DNA of 64,000 nucleotides from Streptomyces parvus (GTDB taxonomy: Bacteria > Actinomycetota > Actinomycetes > Streptomycetales > Streptomycetaceae). The notes beneath the pieces are model-generated. The model saw nothing but the letters and a program-made list of their open reading frames with translations. It did no database searches and was not told the origin of the DNA. Shown piece by piece: positions 7,128 through 16,429 of the stretch (position 1 is its first letter; each line of letters starts with the position of its first letter). The stretch lies in the NCBI RefSeq assembly GCF_014648875.1, contig NZ_BMRY01000002.1, positions 496,001 to 560,000 of the forward strand. Reading direction: 5' to 3'. The position numbers and the translations under genes are program-made.

Positions 7128-10100
7128 ATGTCCTGGCTGTCCAGATTCAGCCTCGCGCAAAGGGCCCTGATCGGGCTGATCTCGATCGTCGCGCTGGTCT
7201 TCGGCGCGATAGCCATCCCGCAGCTCAAGCAACAGCTGCTGCCGACCATCGAACTGCCGATGGTCTCGGTGCTGGCGCCCTACCAGGGTGCGTCTCCCGA
7301 TGTGGTCGAGAAGCAGGTCGTCGAACCGCTGGAGAACTCCCTCAAGGCCGTCGACGGCGTCGAGTCCGTCACCTCCACCGCCAGCGAGGGCAACGCCCTC
7401 ATCATGGCGACCTTCGACTTCGGCGACGAGGGCACCAAGCAGCTCGTCGCGGACATCCAGCAGGCGGTGAACCGGGCCCGCGCCCAGCTGCCCGCCGATG
7501 TCGACCCGCAGGTCATCGCCGGTTCCACGGACGATATCCCGACCGTGGTCCTCGCCGTCACCTCCGACGAGGACCAGCAGACGCTGGCCGACCGGCTCGA
7601 CCGCACGGTCGTCCCGGCCCTCCAGGACATCGAGGGCGTCGGCCAGGTCACCGTGGACGGCGTCCAGGACCTCCAGGTCTCCGTCGTCCCCGACGACAGG
7701 AAGCTCGCCGCGGCCGGTCTGAACGCGGGCACGCTCGCCCAGGCCCTCCAGTCGGGCGGCGCCACCGTCCCGGCCGGTTCCTTCTCCGAGTCCGGCAAGA
7801 GCCGCACCATCCAGGTCGGCGGCGCCTACACCTCGCTGAAGCAGATCGAGGACCTCCAGGTCGTCGCCAAGGACCCGGCGGGCGGCGCGGACCAGCCGGG
7901 CAAGGCGGTGCGCCTCGGTGACGTGGCCGAGGTCGAGCAGGAGCCGTCCACGGCGGTCTCCATCACCCGCACCAACGGGAAGCCGAGCCTCGCCGTGATG
8001 GCGACGATGGACAAGGACGGCAGCGCCGTCGCCATCTCGGACGCCGTCAAGGACAAGCTCCCCGACCTCCGCAAGGACCTCGGCGCCGGCTCCGATCTCA
8101 CCGTCGTCTCCGACCAGGGCCCCGCGGTCTCCAAGTCGATCTCGGGTCTGACCACGGAGGGCGCGCTCGGCCTGGTCTTCGCGGTCGTCGTGATCCTGGT
8201 CTTCCTCGCCTCGATCCGCTCGACGCTGGTCACCGCGGTCTCCATCCCGCTCTCGATCGTTCTCGCGCTGATCGTGCTCTGGACCCGCGACCTGTCGCTC
8301 AACATGCTCACCCTCGGCGCGCTCACCATCGCCATCGGCCGGGTCGTCGACGACTCGATCGTGGTCCTGGAGAACATCAAGCGTCACCTCGGCTACGGCG
8401 AGGAGCGCCACGCGGCGATCATCAACGCGGTCAAGGAGGTCGCCGGAGCCGTCACCTCCGCGACCCTCACCACCGTCGCGGTCTTCCTGCCCATCGGCCT
8501 GGTCGGCGGCATGGTCGGCCAGCTCTTCGGCTCGTTCTCGCTGACCATCACCGCGGCGCTGCTGGCCTCCCTGCTGGTCTCGCTCACCGTGGTCCCGGTC
8601 CTGTCGTACTGGTTCCTGCGCGCGCCCAAGGGCACCCCCGAGGACGCGGCGGAGGCCCGTCGCCTGGCCGAGGAGAAGGAGGCGGCCAGCAGGCTCCAGC
8701 GGATCTACGTCCCGGTCCTGCGCTTCGCGACCCGCCGCCGGATCACCAGCCTCGTCATCGCCGTCGCCGTGCTGCTGGGCACCTTCGGCATGGTCCCGCT
8801 GCTGAAGACGAACTTCTTCGACGCCGGCGAGCAGGAGGTCCTGACCGTCAAGCAGGAACTCGCCCCCGGCACCAGCCTGGAAGCCGCCGACGAGGCCGCC
8901 CGCAAGGTCGAGAAGGTCCTGACCGACGACAAGGGTGTCAAGGACTACCAGGTCACCGTCGGCTCCTCCGGCTTCATGGCCGCCTTCGGCGGCGGCACCG
9001 GCTCCAACCAGGCCTCCTACCAGGTCACCCTGAAGGACGCCGCGGACTACGAGGACGCCCAGGACCGTATCGACGAGGCCCTCGGCAAGCTCGACGGCAT
9101 CGGCGACACCACCATCGCCGCGGGCGACGGCTTCGGCTCCCAGGACCTGAGCGTCGTGGTCAAGGCCGCCGACGCCGACGTCCTGAAGAAGGCGTCCGAG
9201 GCGGTCCGTGACGAGGTCGCCACTCTCAAGGACGTCACCGACGTCCAGAGCGACCTGGCGCAGAGCGTCCCGCGCATCTCGGTCACCGCCAACGACAAGG
9301 CGGCCGCCGCCGGATTCGACTCCGCCGCCCTGGGCGGGATCGTCGCCGGAGCCGTCCGCGGTACGCCCGCCGGCTCCGCGACGCTGGACGACACCGAGCG
9401 CGACATCGTCATCCGGTCCTCGAAGCCGGCCGCCACCGTGGCCGAGCTGAAGGCCCTGCCGCTCGGCCCGGTCAAGCTCGGCGACATCGCCGACGTGAAG
9501 GTCGTCCCCGGCCCGGTCTCGATGACCCGGATCGACGGACAGCGCTCCGCGACGGTCACCGCCAAGCCCGTCGGCGACAACACCGGCGCGGTCAGCACCG
9601 ATCTCGCCGCGAAGATCGACGCCCTGGACCTGCCGGAAGGCGCCACCGCCACCATCGGCGGCGTCACCGAGGACCAGAACGAAGCGTTCATGCAGCTCGG
9701 CCTCGCCATGCTGGCGGCCATCGCGATCGTCTTCATGCTGCTGGTGGCCACCTTCCGGTCGCTCGTCCAGCCGCTGATCCTGCTGGTCTCCGTGCCGTTC
9801 GCGGCGACCGGCGCGCTGGCCCTCCTGCTCATCACGGGCACCCCGCTCGGCGTCCCCGCGATGATCGGCATGCTGATGCTCATCGGCATCGTGGTCACCA
9901 ACGCGATCGTGCTGATCGACCTGATCAACCAGTACCGGGCCCAGGGGCTCGGGATCATGGAGGCGGTCATCGAGGGCGGCCGCCACCGCTTCCGCCCGAT
10001 CATCATGACGGCGCTCGCGACCATCTTCGCCCTGCTCCCGATGGCGCTCGGCGTCACCGGCGAGGGCGGCTTCATCTCGCAGCCGCTGGGCGTCGTGGTG

Positions 10101-10283
10101 ATCGGCGGTCTGATCAGCTCCACGCTGCTGACCCTGCTGCTCGTGCCGACGCTGTACGCGATGGTCGAGCTGCGCAAGGAGCGCCGCGCCAAGAAGAAGG
10201 CCGCCAAGCGCGCGGCCAAGGCCGGTGTCCCGGACCAGCCGGAGCCGGAGGAGGCCCGCGAGGCCGAGCCCGCGCAGGCCTGA
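7128..10283 (+). CDS. RND-superfamily (AcrB/SwrC-like) efflux permease
   Basis: A 1051-residue proton-driven exporter with the classic duplicated plan: one N-terminal membrane helix, a large extracytoplasmic porter domain, six helices (about 345-560), a second porter domain, then the last helices (about 850-1020). Helix 4 carries GRVVDDSIVVLENIKRHL, with the Asp408-Asp409 pair equivalent to the AcrB proton-relay aspartates. The basic tail ends RAKKKAAKRAAK. ATG at 7128 was chosen because MSWLSRFSLAQRALI gives the family N-terminus. There is no adaptor or outer-membrane gene nearby, as expected in a monoderm. Substrate is unknown. Confidence 0.92.
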   Translation: MSWLSRFSLAQRALIGLISIVALVFGAIAIPQLKQQLLPTIELPMVSVLAPYQGASPDVVEKQVVEPLENSLKAVDGVESVTSTASEGNALIMATFDFGDEGTKQLVADIQQAVNRARAQLPADVDPQVIAGSTDDIPTVVLAVTSDEDQQTLADRLDRTVVPALQDIEGVGQVTVDGVQDLQVSVVPDDRKLAAAGLNAGTLAQALQSGGATVPAGSFSESGKSRTIQVGGAYTSLKQIEDLQVVAKDPAGGADQPGKAVRLGDVAEVEQEPSTAVSITRTNGKPSLAVMATMDKDGSAVAISDAVKDKLPDLRKDLGAGSDLTVVSDQGPAVSKSISGLTTEGALGLVFAVVVILVFLASIRSTLVTAVSIPLSIVLALIVLWTRDLSLNMLTLGALTIAIGRVVDDSIVVLENIKRHLGYGEERHAAIINAVKEVAGAVTSATLTTVAVFLPIGLVGGMVGQLFGSFSLTITAALLASLLVSLTVVPVLSYWFLRAPKGTPEDAAEARRLAEEKEAASRLQRIYVPVLRFATRRRITSLVIAVAVLLGTFGMVPLLKTNFFDAGEQEVLTVKQELAPGTSLEAADEAARKVEKVLTDDKGVKDYQVTVGSSGFMAAFGGGTGSNQASYQVTLKDAADYEDAQDRIDEALGKLDGIGDTTIAAGDGFGSQDLSVVVKAADADVLKKASEAVRDEVATLKDVTDVQSDLAQSVPRISVTANDKAAAAGFDSAALGGIVAGAVRGTPAGSATLDDTERDIVIRSSKPAATVAELKALPLGPVKLGDIADVKVVPGPVSMTRIDGQRSATVTAKPVGDNTGAVSTDLAAKIDALDLPEGATATIGGVTEDQNEAFMQLGLAMLAAIAIVFMLLVATFRSLVQPLILLVSVPFAATGALALLLITGTPLGVPAMIGMLMLIGIVVTNAIVLIDLINQYRAQGLGIMEAVIEGGRHRFRPIIMTALATIFALLPMALGVTGEGGFISQPLGVVVIGGLISSTLLTLLLVPTLYAMVELRKERRAKKKAAKRAAKAGVPDQPEPEEAREAEPAQA

Positions 10284-10296
10284 CCAGAAGGAGAGA

Positions 10297-10336
10297 CAGG
10301 GGCCCGTCCCACGCGCTCGCGTGGGACGGGCCCCTG
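10297..10336. terminator. Bidirectional intrinsic terminator
   Basis: A perfect 18-bp stem (10297-10314 with 10319-10336) has a GCTC loop. It lies between the convergent RND exporter and TPR protein genes. Confidence 0.85.
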
Positions 10337-10337
10337 C

Positions 10338-10371
10338 CGCGTACGGCTGCGCTCACGCGCGTACGGCTGCG
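10338..10371. repeat. 14-base direct repeat, period 20
   Basis: CGCGTACGGCTGCG occurs at 10338-10351 and 10358-10371, just past the terminator and before the 3' end of the TPR gene. It may be a slippage product. Confidence 0.5.
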
Positions 10372-10395
10372 TGTACGGCCGTCAACGGGCGACTC

Positions 10396-12588
10396 TCAGG
10401 CGTCCCCGCCCAGCGCCCGGACGATCCGGTGCCCCATCTCCTTGCGCTGCTCGGGCAGCCGGGCGCTCAGGGTGACCGTCTCCCGCACCAGCCGGGCCCG
10501 GGTCTCCTCCGGGGCCGTGTGGAGGAGCGCGGCGAGGTCGTCCGGCTCGAAGCCCTCGGTGGCCCCCGCGAGGACCAGGGCCACCTGGGCGTGGGTGAGC
10601 GAGGAGAGCCGGTCGCCGAAGACCTGCCCCTCGATACCCCCGCCGTGCATCAGCGCGACGCCGTCCCCGGCCTCCAACGCCCGTTCCACGTAAGCCTGGA
10701 GGGCCGCGCGGTCCTCGACGAGACGGTAGGCGGAGTCCAGTCCCCCGGTACGGCCGATGTCGAGCATCGCGACATGGGCCAGCGGGGTGTCCCCGGGCGG
10801 CTGGACGGTCAGGAGGCGCGGGTGCTCCTCCAGGTAGGCCCGCGACTCCTTCCAGTCCGCGCACTCCAGCCACTGGGCCAACTGCTCCTGGAGGATCAGC
10901 GGATCGTAGGCGGCGGTCACCCCGTGGAGGAGGACGGCCTCGCGGAGCAGGGCGTGCCGCTGCGCACCGCGCGGATGCAGAACGGCCAGCTCGTCCAACG
11001 CCACCGCCGCCTGCTCGCCGCCGAGAACCTCGGCGTTCCGCGACCAGAAGTCGCGGGAGCGGGGCCAGTTCGGCGCGAACATCCAGGCGCTGACGGTGTC
11101 CAGGGTCTCCCGGGACAGACCGAGCCAGTCCGGCACGGGCGTGAACGTCTCGTCCTCCCACGCCGTGCGCACCGCCGCGCTGTCCCCGTACGCGCGGAGC
11201 GCCTGCCGGGCCCGCACGGTCACGGCGTCCGCGCCGCCGACCCGCTCCGCGTCCTCGTCGAGCCGGTTCACCAGCTCGCCCACCCCGGTCGCGGGCCAGG
11301 GCTCGGGGCAGCGCAGCAGGAAGGCGCTCCGCTCCACGGCCAGGCGCCGGGCGGCCGAGGGACCGGCCTCGGAGAACTCCTTGACGGTCTCGTCGAACTC
11401 CTCGATCGCCGCCGCGTGTTCGCCGGTACGGGCGAGGGCCCGGCCCAGGTCGTCCAGGGCGGAGACGAGACCGGAGACGAGGGGGGCGTCCGGGGCGCCG
11501 CCGGGGGTCTCCAGCGCCAGGGACCGGTGCAGGGCCACGGCCTCCCGGAACGCCTCCGCCGCCCCCTCGTCGTCGCCGCTCCGCTCCAGAAGCGTGCCGA
11601 GCACCTGGAGGGCGCGGGCCAGCTCGGGCAGCAGGCCGTCCCCCCGGTCGCGCAGCAGCTCGACGGCCTCCCGCGCCGGGGGCAGGGCCTCTTCCGGGCC
11701 ACCGTCGGCGGCCGGGCTCCCGGCGAGGGTGCCCAGCGCGGCGGCGAGGCCGGCACCGAGGGCTTCGGGGAGCTCCGCGGCCAACTCCCGGTACAGGGCG
11801 ACGGCTTCCTCCGCGATCCGGCGGCCCGCCGGGTCGCCGGATCGGTCGAGATGAGCGGCGAGACCGTCGAGCGCCGCGGCCAGCTCCGGACGGAACTCGG
11901 GCCGCCGGGCGGCGAGTACGCGGAAGCGGCTGCGCGCCTCCTGGGCCGCCTCGATCGCCCCGAGGGGGTCGCTCACGGCCGCGCGATGGTGGCCGAGGGC
12001 GTGGAGAGCGGCGGCGAGCCGGGGAAGGAAGGCGTCGGGCTCCGCCTCGGCGAGCTCGCGCAGGAGCTCGACCGCCTCCTCCGCACAGGGCACGACGTCC
12101 ACGACCTGACCGGCGTCCGCGAGCCGCGAGGAACAGTTCAGGAGGTACGCCGCGAGCGCCGGGACGGACGCGCCCGGCGCTTCCTCCTCGACCAGCTCGC
12201 GCTGGAGCCGTACGGCCTGCTGCGCGAACGGCAGGGCGGCCGCCGGGTCGCCGGTGTCGGCGACCCGGTCGCCCAGGGCCCCCATGGTCAGGGCCAGTTC
12301 CGCCTGGTACTCCCCGGGGCGCTTCATGCCGAGCTCGGCGTAGATCCGGGCGGCCTCCTTCGCCGGGGCCAGGGCGCCGGTGCGGTCCCCGGCGGCGGCG
12401 CGGAGGCCGGAGAGCCGGTGCAGGGCCCCGGCGAGCGCGGGCAGCCCGGCGGCGGGCTCCCGCTCGGCCTCGCCCCGCCGGTCTCGTACGTCCGCCTCCG
12501 CGCGCGCCAACGCCTCGGTGGACGCTTCCCCGGATTCCGCCGCACCCGTCTCCTCGCCCGCACCGGTCCCACGGTCCCCGTGGTTCAT
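10396..12588 (-). CDS. Large tetratricopeptide-repeat protein
   Basis: A 730-residue acidic, alanine-rich protein with no signal peptide. The N-terminal 430 residues are built of TPR-like helical pairs; segments resembling [16 protein letters not shown] recur about every 45-50 residues, each with a YRELA- or LLREL-type helix. The C-terminal 300 residues differ: they are Trp-rich and include [15 protein letters not shown] and a block [19 protein letters not shown] that I do not recognise. It is flanked by a hairpin on one side and a tandem-repeat spacer on the other. Function is unknown; a protein-interaction scaffold is likely. Confidence 0.75.
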   Translation of the reverse strand: MNHGDRGTGAGEETGAAESGEASTEALARAEADVRDRRGEAEREPAAGLPALAGALHRLSGLRAAAGDRTGALAPAKEAARIYAELGMKRPGEYQAELALTMGALGDRVADTGDPAAALPFAQQAVRLQRELVEEEAPGASVPALAAYLLNCSSRLADAGQVVDVVPCAEEAVELLRELAEAEPDAFLPRLAAALHALGHHRAAVSDPLGAIEAAQEARSRFRVLAARRPEFRPELAAALDGLAAHLDRSGDPAGRRIAEEAVALYRELAAELPEALGAGLAAALGTLAGSPAADGGPEEALPPAREAVELLRDRGDGLLPELARALQVLGTLLERSGDDEGAAEAFREAVALHRSLALETPGGAPDAPLVSGLVSALDDLGRALARTGEHAAAIEEFDETVKEFSEAGPSAARRLAVERSAFLLRCPEPWPATGVGELVNRLDEDAERVGGADAVTVRARQALRAYGDSAAVRTAWEDETFTPVPDWLGLSRETLDTVSAWMFAPNWPRSRDFWSRNAEVLGGEQAAVALDELAVLHPRGAQRHALLREAVLLHGVTAAYDPLILQEQLAQWLECADWKESRAYLEEHPRLLTVQPPGDTPLAHVAMLDIGRTGGLDSAYRLVEDRAALQAYVERALEAGDGVALMHGGGIEGQVFGDRLSSLTHAQVALVLAGATEGFEPDDLAALLHTAPEETRARLVRETVTLSARLPEQRKEMGHRIVRALGGDA

Positions 12589-12717
12589 GTCCGCCCCACC
12601 GTCCTCGCTGTTCTCACCCGCGCGAGTATTCGCTGCGGTGCGTAGCAGCGTAGTTACGCGGTGATGTCACCCGTCGCTGTATGGCGGAACCGGCCGGACC
12701 GGGGGGCGCATCCCGGC

Positions 12718-12792
12718 CACGGCTCCCGGCGCACGCGAAAGCCACGGCTCCCGGCGCACGCGAAAGCCACGGCTTCCGGCGCACGCGAAAGC
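12718..12792. repeat. Three tandem 25-base repeats
   Basis: Three head-to-tail copies of a 25-base unit (12718-12742, 12743-12767, 12768-12792) fill the gap between the TPR gene start and the nadA 3' end. The first two are identical and the third differs by one C-to-T change. The unit runs from CACGGCTCCC to GCGAAAGC. The third copy ends in the left arm of the nadA terminator hairpin. The remainder of the 281-base gap contains no gene. Confidence 0.85.
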
Positions 12793-12824
12793 CCCGGCAC
12801 GCCGACCAGCGGCATACCGGGGCT
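12790..12824. terminator. Hairpin downstream of nadA
   Basis: AGCCCCGG (12790-12797) pairs with CCGGGGCT (12817-12824) around a 19-base loop. It lies just past the nadA stop and is probably its terminator. It is weaker than others in the window because of the large loop. Confidence 0.55.
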
Positions 12825-12869
12825 CCCGGGCGTTCCGGACCGCACAGGGCGTCCCGGAACGGATACGCG

Positions 12870-14048
12870 TTACGGCAGCGCCAGCATCCGCTCCAGCGCG
12901 AGCTTGGCGTACTTCTCCGTCTCCGGGTCGACCTCGATCCGGTTGACCAGCTTGCCGTCGGCCAGCGACTCCAGGGTCCAGACCAGGTGCGGCAGGTCGA
13001 TGCGGTTCATCGTCGAGCAGAAGCAGACCGTCTTGTCGAGGAAGACGATCTCCTTGTCCTCGGCGGCGAAACGGTTCGCCAGGCGGCGTACCAGATTCAG
13101 CTCCGTGCCGATGGCCCACTTCGAGCCGCGCGGGGCCGCCTCCAGGGCCTTGATGATGTACTCCGTCGAGCCCACGTAGTCCGCGGCGGCGACGACCTCG
13201 TGCTTGCACTCCGGGTGCACCAGCACGTTGACGCCGGGGATCCGGGCGCGCACGTCCTCGACCGACTCGACCGAGAAGCGGCCGTGGACCGAGCAGTGGC
13301 CGCGCCACAGGATCATCTTCGCGTCCCGCAGCTGCTCGGCGGTGAGGCCGCCGTTCGGCTTGTGCGGGTTGTAGACGACGCAGTCCTCCAGGCTCATCCC
13401 CATGTCCCGCACGGCCGTGTTGCGGCCCAGGTGCTGGTCGGGGAGGAAGAGGATCTTCTCACCCTGCTCGAAGGCCCACTCCAGGGCGCGTTTCGCGTTC
13501 GAGGAGGTGCAGATCGTGCCGCCGTGCTTGCCGGTGAAGGCCTTGATGTCGGCGGAGGAGTTCATGTACGAGACGGGCACCACCTGGTCGGAGACCCCGG
13601 CCTCCGTCAGCACGTCCCAGCACTCGGCGACCTGCTCGGCGGTGGCCATGTCGGCCATCGAGCAGCCGGCCGCCAGGTCGGGCAGCACGACCGCCTGGGC
13701 GTCGGTGGTCAGGATGTCCGCGGACTCGGCCATGAAGTGCACACCGCAGAAGACGATGTACTCCGCCTCCGGGCGCGCGGCAGCGTCGCGGGCCAGCTTG
13801 AACGAGTCACCGGTGACGTCCGCGAACTGGATGACCTCGTCGCGCTGGTAGTGGTGGCCGAGGACGAAGACCTTGTCCCCGAGCTTCTCCTTCGCGGCGC
13901 GGGCGCGCTCCACCAGGTCCGGGTCGGACGGGGAGGGGAGGTCGCCGGGGCATTCGACGCCGCGCTCGCTCCTCGGGTCCGCCTCGCGGCCGAGCAGCAG
14001 CAGCGCGAGGGGTGTGGGAGTTACGTCCAGGGGCTGGGCCGTGGTCAC
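12870..14048 (-). CDS. nadA: Quinolinate synthase A
   Basis: A 392-residue enzyme that condenses iminoaspartate with dihydroxyacetone phosphate to quinolinate in de novo NAD synthesis. It needs a [4Fe-4S] cluster. Visible landmarks are GHHYQRDEV, the cysteine motifs VFCGVHFMAESA, VHPECKHEV and TVCFCSTMNR, and SYMNSSADIKA in the triplicated fold. GTG at 14048 (VTTAQPLDV) was chosen over the GTG nine bases upstream because GAAAGGG is then eight bases away. Curiously nadB and nadC are not adjacent. The divergent neighbour is the Fe-S carrier erpA, which fits its cluster requirement. Confidence 0.95.
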   Translation of the reverse strand: MTTAQPLDVTPTPLALLLLGREADPRSERGVECPGDLPSPSDPDLVERARAAKEKLGDKVFVLGHHYQRDEVIQFADVTGDSFKLARDAAARPEAEYIVFCGVHFMAESADILTTDAQAVVLPDLAAGCSMADMATAEQVAECWDVLTEAGVSDQVVPVSYMNSSADIKAFTGKHGGTICTSSNAKRALEWAFEQGEKILFLPDQHLGRNTAVRDMGMSLEDCVVYNPHKPNGGLTAEQLRDAKMILWRGHCSVHGRFSVESVEDVRARIPGVNVLVHPECKHEVVAAADYVGSTEYIIKALEAAPRGSKWAIGTELNLVRRLANRFAAEDKEIVFLDKTVCFCSTMNRIDLPHLVWTLESLADGKLVNRIEVDPETEKYAKLALERMLALP

Positions 14049-14114
14049 GTCACGCACCCTTTCTTCTCTGCGTTCTGCTCTGCGGCTTCGATGAACGCGC
14101 CTTTTCGTCTATTT

Positions 14115-14176
14115 GACGCTATCTATCATAGCCGCTTCGTGTCACTTTGACGATGCCGATAGCGTCGATGTGACGC
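14115..14176. promoter_or_regulatory. Nested inverted repeats between nadA and erpA (candidate operator)
   Basis: GACGCTATC at 14115-14123 is exactly inverted as GATAGCGTC at 14158-14166. A second, imperfect pair, GTGTCACTTTGACG (14139-14152) and CGTCGATGTGACGC (14163-14176), matches at 11 of 14 positions. TTTGACG also occurs as a direct repeat at 14112 and 14146. On the nadA strand a -10-like TATGAT (14125-14130 reversed) lies inside this array, so a bound factor could block nadA transcription. The regulator is unknown. Confidence 0.55.
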
Positions 14177-14300
14177 ATCCCCCGGGCGAGCGGGTGTGCG
14201 AGCATGAAAAGGAACAGACACGCGCTTGGCCCGGAATGATTCCGGGGCTGAGACGGTTGAACCGTCGGCAAGCAGTCCGTACAACCCGGGAGAGAAGCAG

Positions 14301-14657
14301 ATGTCCGTATCGGACGAGACCACCACCGTGAGCGACGGCATCCTCCTGTCCGACGCCGCCGCAGCCAAGGTCAAGGCCCTGCTGGAGCAGGAAGGCCGCG
14401 AGGACCTGGCGCTGCGCGTCGCCGTTCAGCCCGGCGGTTGCTCGGGCCTGCGCTACCAGCTCTTCTTCGACGAGCGCTCGCTCGACGGCGATGTGGTGAA
14501 GGACTTCGACGGCGTCAAGGTCGTCACCGACCGCATGAGCGCCCCGTACCTGGGCGGCGCCTCCATCGACTTCGTCGACACCATCGAGAAGCAGGGCTTC
14601 ACGATCGACAACCCGAACGCCACCGGCTCCTGCGCCTGCGGCGACTCGTTCAGCTAG
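14301..14657 (+). CDS. erpA: A-type iron-sulfur cluster carrier (ErpA/HesB family)
   Basis: A 118-residue protein that receives Fe-S clusters and delivers them to target enzymes. The three ligand cysteines are present: Cys47 in GGCSGLRY, and Cys111 and Cys113 in the C-terminal CACGDSFS. GGGAGAG lies just before the ATG at 14301. It is divergent from nadA, whose product is a [4Fe-4S] enzyme. The last 17 bases including the stop are followed at once by a near-perfect second copy. Confidence 0.95.
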   Translation: MSVSDETTTVSDGILLSDAAAAKVKALLEQEGREDLALRVAVQPGGCSGLRYQLFFDERSLDGDVVKDFDGVKVVTDRMSAPYLGGASIDFVDTIEKQGFTIDNPNATGSCACGDSFS

Positions 14658-14674
14658 GCGACTCGTTCAGCCAG
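14641..14674. repeat. 17-base tandem duplication across the erpA stop codon
   Basis: Bases 14641-14657 (the last four-plus codons and the TAG of erpA) are repeated at 14658-14674 with 16 of 17 identical. The difference turns TAG into CAG, so the second copy no longer has a stop. Confidence 0.9.
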
Positions 14675-14698
14675 GCGCCGCGAGCGGGAAGCACACGG

Positions 14699-14745
14699 CA
14701 TACGGAGGCGGCCCCGGGATTCGTTCCCGGGGCCGCCTCCGTATG
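14699..14745. terminator. Bidirectional intrinsic terminator
   Basis: A perfect 20-bp stem (14699-14718 with 14726-14745) has a 7-base loop. It separates the convergent erpA and membrane-anchored protein genes. Confidence 0.9.
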
Positions 14746-14769
14746 TACGTGCTGGGCGCGGGCCCGCCG

Positions 14770-16212
14770 TCAGCCGCGCGGCACCGCGCCGCCCGAGGCC
14801 GCGTCGATCACCGTGCGGTCGCCCAGCGGCTTCTCCAGCGTCACCGTCCGGGTCAGCTCCTTGGCGATCATGATGCAGGCCTTCTTGCCCTCCTGCGGCT
14901 TCTCCGTCACCGTGATCCGCACCTGGCCCGCGCTCTCCTTCGCGCTCGCCGTGTACGTACTGCACACCCCGCCCCAGAAGGTCACCTCAAGGGTCCGCCC
15001 GTCCGCTCCGTACGAGGTCACCTTCCGGTCCCCGGAGGGCGTCGTCGGCGCGTCCGGCTTCTCGATGAACTTCGGGTCCACCGCCACCTGTGTGACCGTG
15101 TTCTCCGGGCCGCCCGGCGCCTGGCGGACCGTGAAGAGCCAGGACGGCACCAGCGTCTGCCGGCCGTCCACGTAGTTCAGCGCGAGACCGAACACCGCGT
15201 CCTCGACCGTCTGCGTCACCGGCGCCCGCTTGCCGTTCGACGGCACGCACTGCGGATCGGCGGGAGGCTTCGGCTCGCCCTCCAGCGGTACGGGAGTGGC
15301 GCAGCCGCCGATGTCCCGGCCGCCGTCGCCCTTGCCCCGGCTCGCCTCGTTCAGCTGCTTCAGCGCCTCGTCCGCGCCGACCGCCGGGTAGGTGGCGCCC
15401 TTCTCCAGCGCCTTCAGATGCCCGCTGCCGCCGGTCACCTTGCCGTCCGGGCCCACCTGGACCCCGGTCGACCAGCCGTACGTCGGGAGCCCGTCGACCT
15501 TCGGGTCGGCGTTCACCACGCGGACGTCGCCCATGAGCTGGCCCGCGTTCAGTGCCGCGTCGTCCTGGCCGGTCGCCTTGAGCACCGGGGCCGCGGCCGC
15601 CTTCGCCGCCTTCTCGCTCACCGGGTCGCCGCCGGGCTCCGTGGCGCTGTTCGCGCACATCTTCCCCGGCTCGCAGGGCTGGGACGGGGTGGTGCGGGCG
15701 AACGTCCAGGTGCCCGGGGCCTGCTTGGCCACCTTCAGGAGCGCGCCGGGGCCGTCGTCGTCGCCGACCACCCACGAGGTGCCCTCGGTGCGGGGCGTGC
15801 CCGGGATGCCCAGCGCCTTCGCCAGCCGGGCGACGTCGGCCGACGCCACCGTGCCCTTCGCGTGGTGGACGGCCGCCTCGTCCGGGCCGTCGGGGAGTTC
15901 GCCCGCGGCCCGGTAGATCACGGGCGGGCCGCCCGGATCCGGTTCACCGGGGGCGATCCCGGCGGGCGGGGAGTCCGAGGCCGAGGACGGGGAGCCCGGT
16001 CCGTCCGCCGCGGTGTCCAGGGCCAGCATGGGGGCCGGCTTCTTCGCCGCCGCGGCGCTGTCGGCCCTGCCGCCGTCGCCCGAGGCGGTCGAGGCCCAGT
16101 ACGCCCCGCCGCCCCCGGCCAGCAGCACGGCCGCGGCCACCGAGGCCACCGCGAGCGGCGGACGCCGCCGCCGGGGGCCGGTCACGTCGTTGTCGGGTCG
16201 CTCGGTGCTCAC
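14770..16212 (-). CDS. Membrane-anchored extracytoplasmic protein of unknown function
   Basis: A 480-residue protein with a short basic cytoplasmic N-terminus (PRRRRPP), one membrane segment at about 20-40 and a long outside part. The outer region starts Ala/Pro/Ser-rich (about 45-100) and then becomes a folded domain with eight or so cysteines, including CEPGKMC, GGCATP and GGVCSTY, which may form disulfides. GTG at 16212 follows GAAGGAG. I recognise it as a conserved Streptomyces membrane protein without a known role. Confidence 0.8.
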   Translation of the reverse strand: MSTERPDNDVTGPRRRRPPLAVASVAAAVLLAGGGGAYWASTASGDGGRADSAAAAKKPAPMLALDTAADGPGSPSSASDSPPAGIAPGEPDPGGPPVIYRAAGELPDGPDEAAVHHAKGTVASADVARLAKALGIPGTPRTEGTSWVVGDDDGPGALLKVAKQAPGTWTFARTTPSQPCEPGKMCANSATEPGGDPVSEKAAKAAAAPVLKATGQDDAALNAGQLMGDVRVVNADPKVDGLPTYGWSTGVQVGPDGKVTGGSGHLKALEKGATYPAVGADEALKQLNEASRGKGDGGRDIGGCATPVPLEGEPKPPADPQCVPSNGKRAPVTQTVEDAVFGLALNYVDGRQTLVPSWLFTVRQAPGGPENTVTQVAVDPKFIEKPDAPTTPSGDRKVTSYGADGRTLEVTFWGGVCSTYTASAKESAGQVRITVTEKPQEGKKACIMIAKELTRTVTLEKPLGDRTVIDAASGGAVPRG

Positions 16213-16429
16213 CGGATCGCTCCTTCGCCTGCGTTGCCGTCGCGGCGCCTACCGCGTGCCCCCGGACGGGGACACCGGTGGGACGGAGCCGAGGAGCGTA
16301 CGGTTCCACCGGCCGGGGGAGACCCGGACGAGGGCACCGCACGATTCGCGCCGGAACCGGCACGGAAAGGCCGAAAGGCGATGCCGCCCGGCCCGTCCCT
16401 CGCCGGCCCCTGCCGGTCCTCGCCGGTCC

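Noticed and set aside
6516..9986. A 1156-codon open frame on the minus strand opposite the RND exporter
   Set aside because: It is a high-GC shadow frame: its product is Asp/Gly/Arg-rich without domains, while the plus strand encodes a complete RND protein.
10396..12588. The TPR gene as part of a mobile island
   Set aside because: There are no integrase, transposase or tRNA boundaries, and its base composition resembles its neighbours.
12718..12792. Possible CRISPR array
   Set aside because: The 25-base units are contiguous with no spacers, and no cas gene lies nearby.
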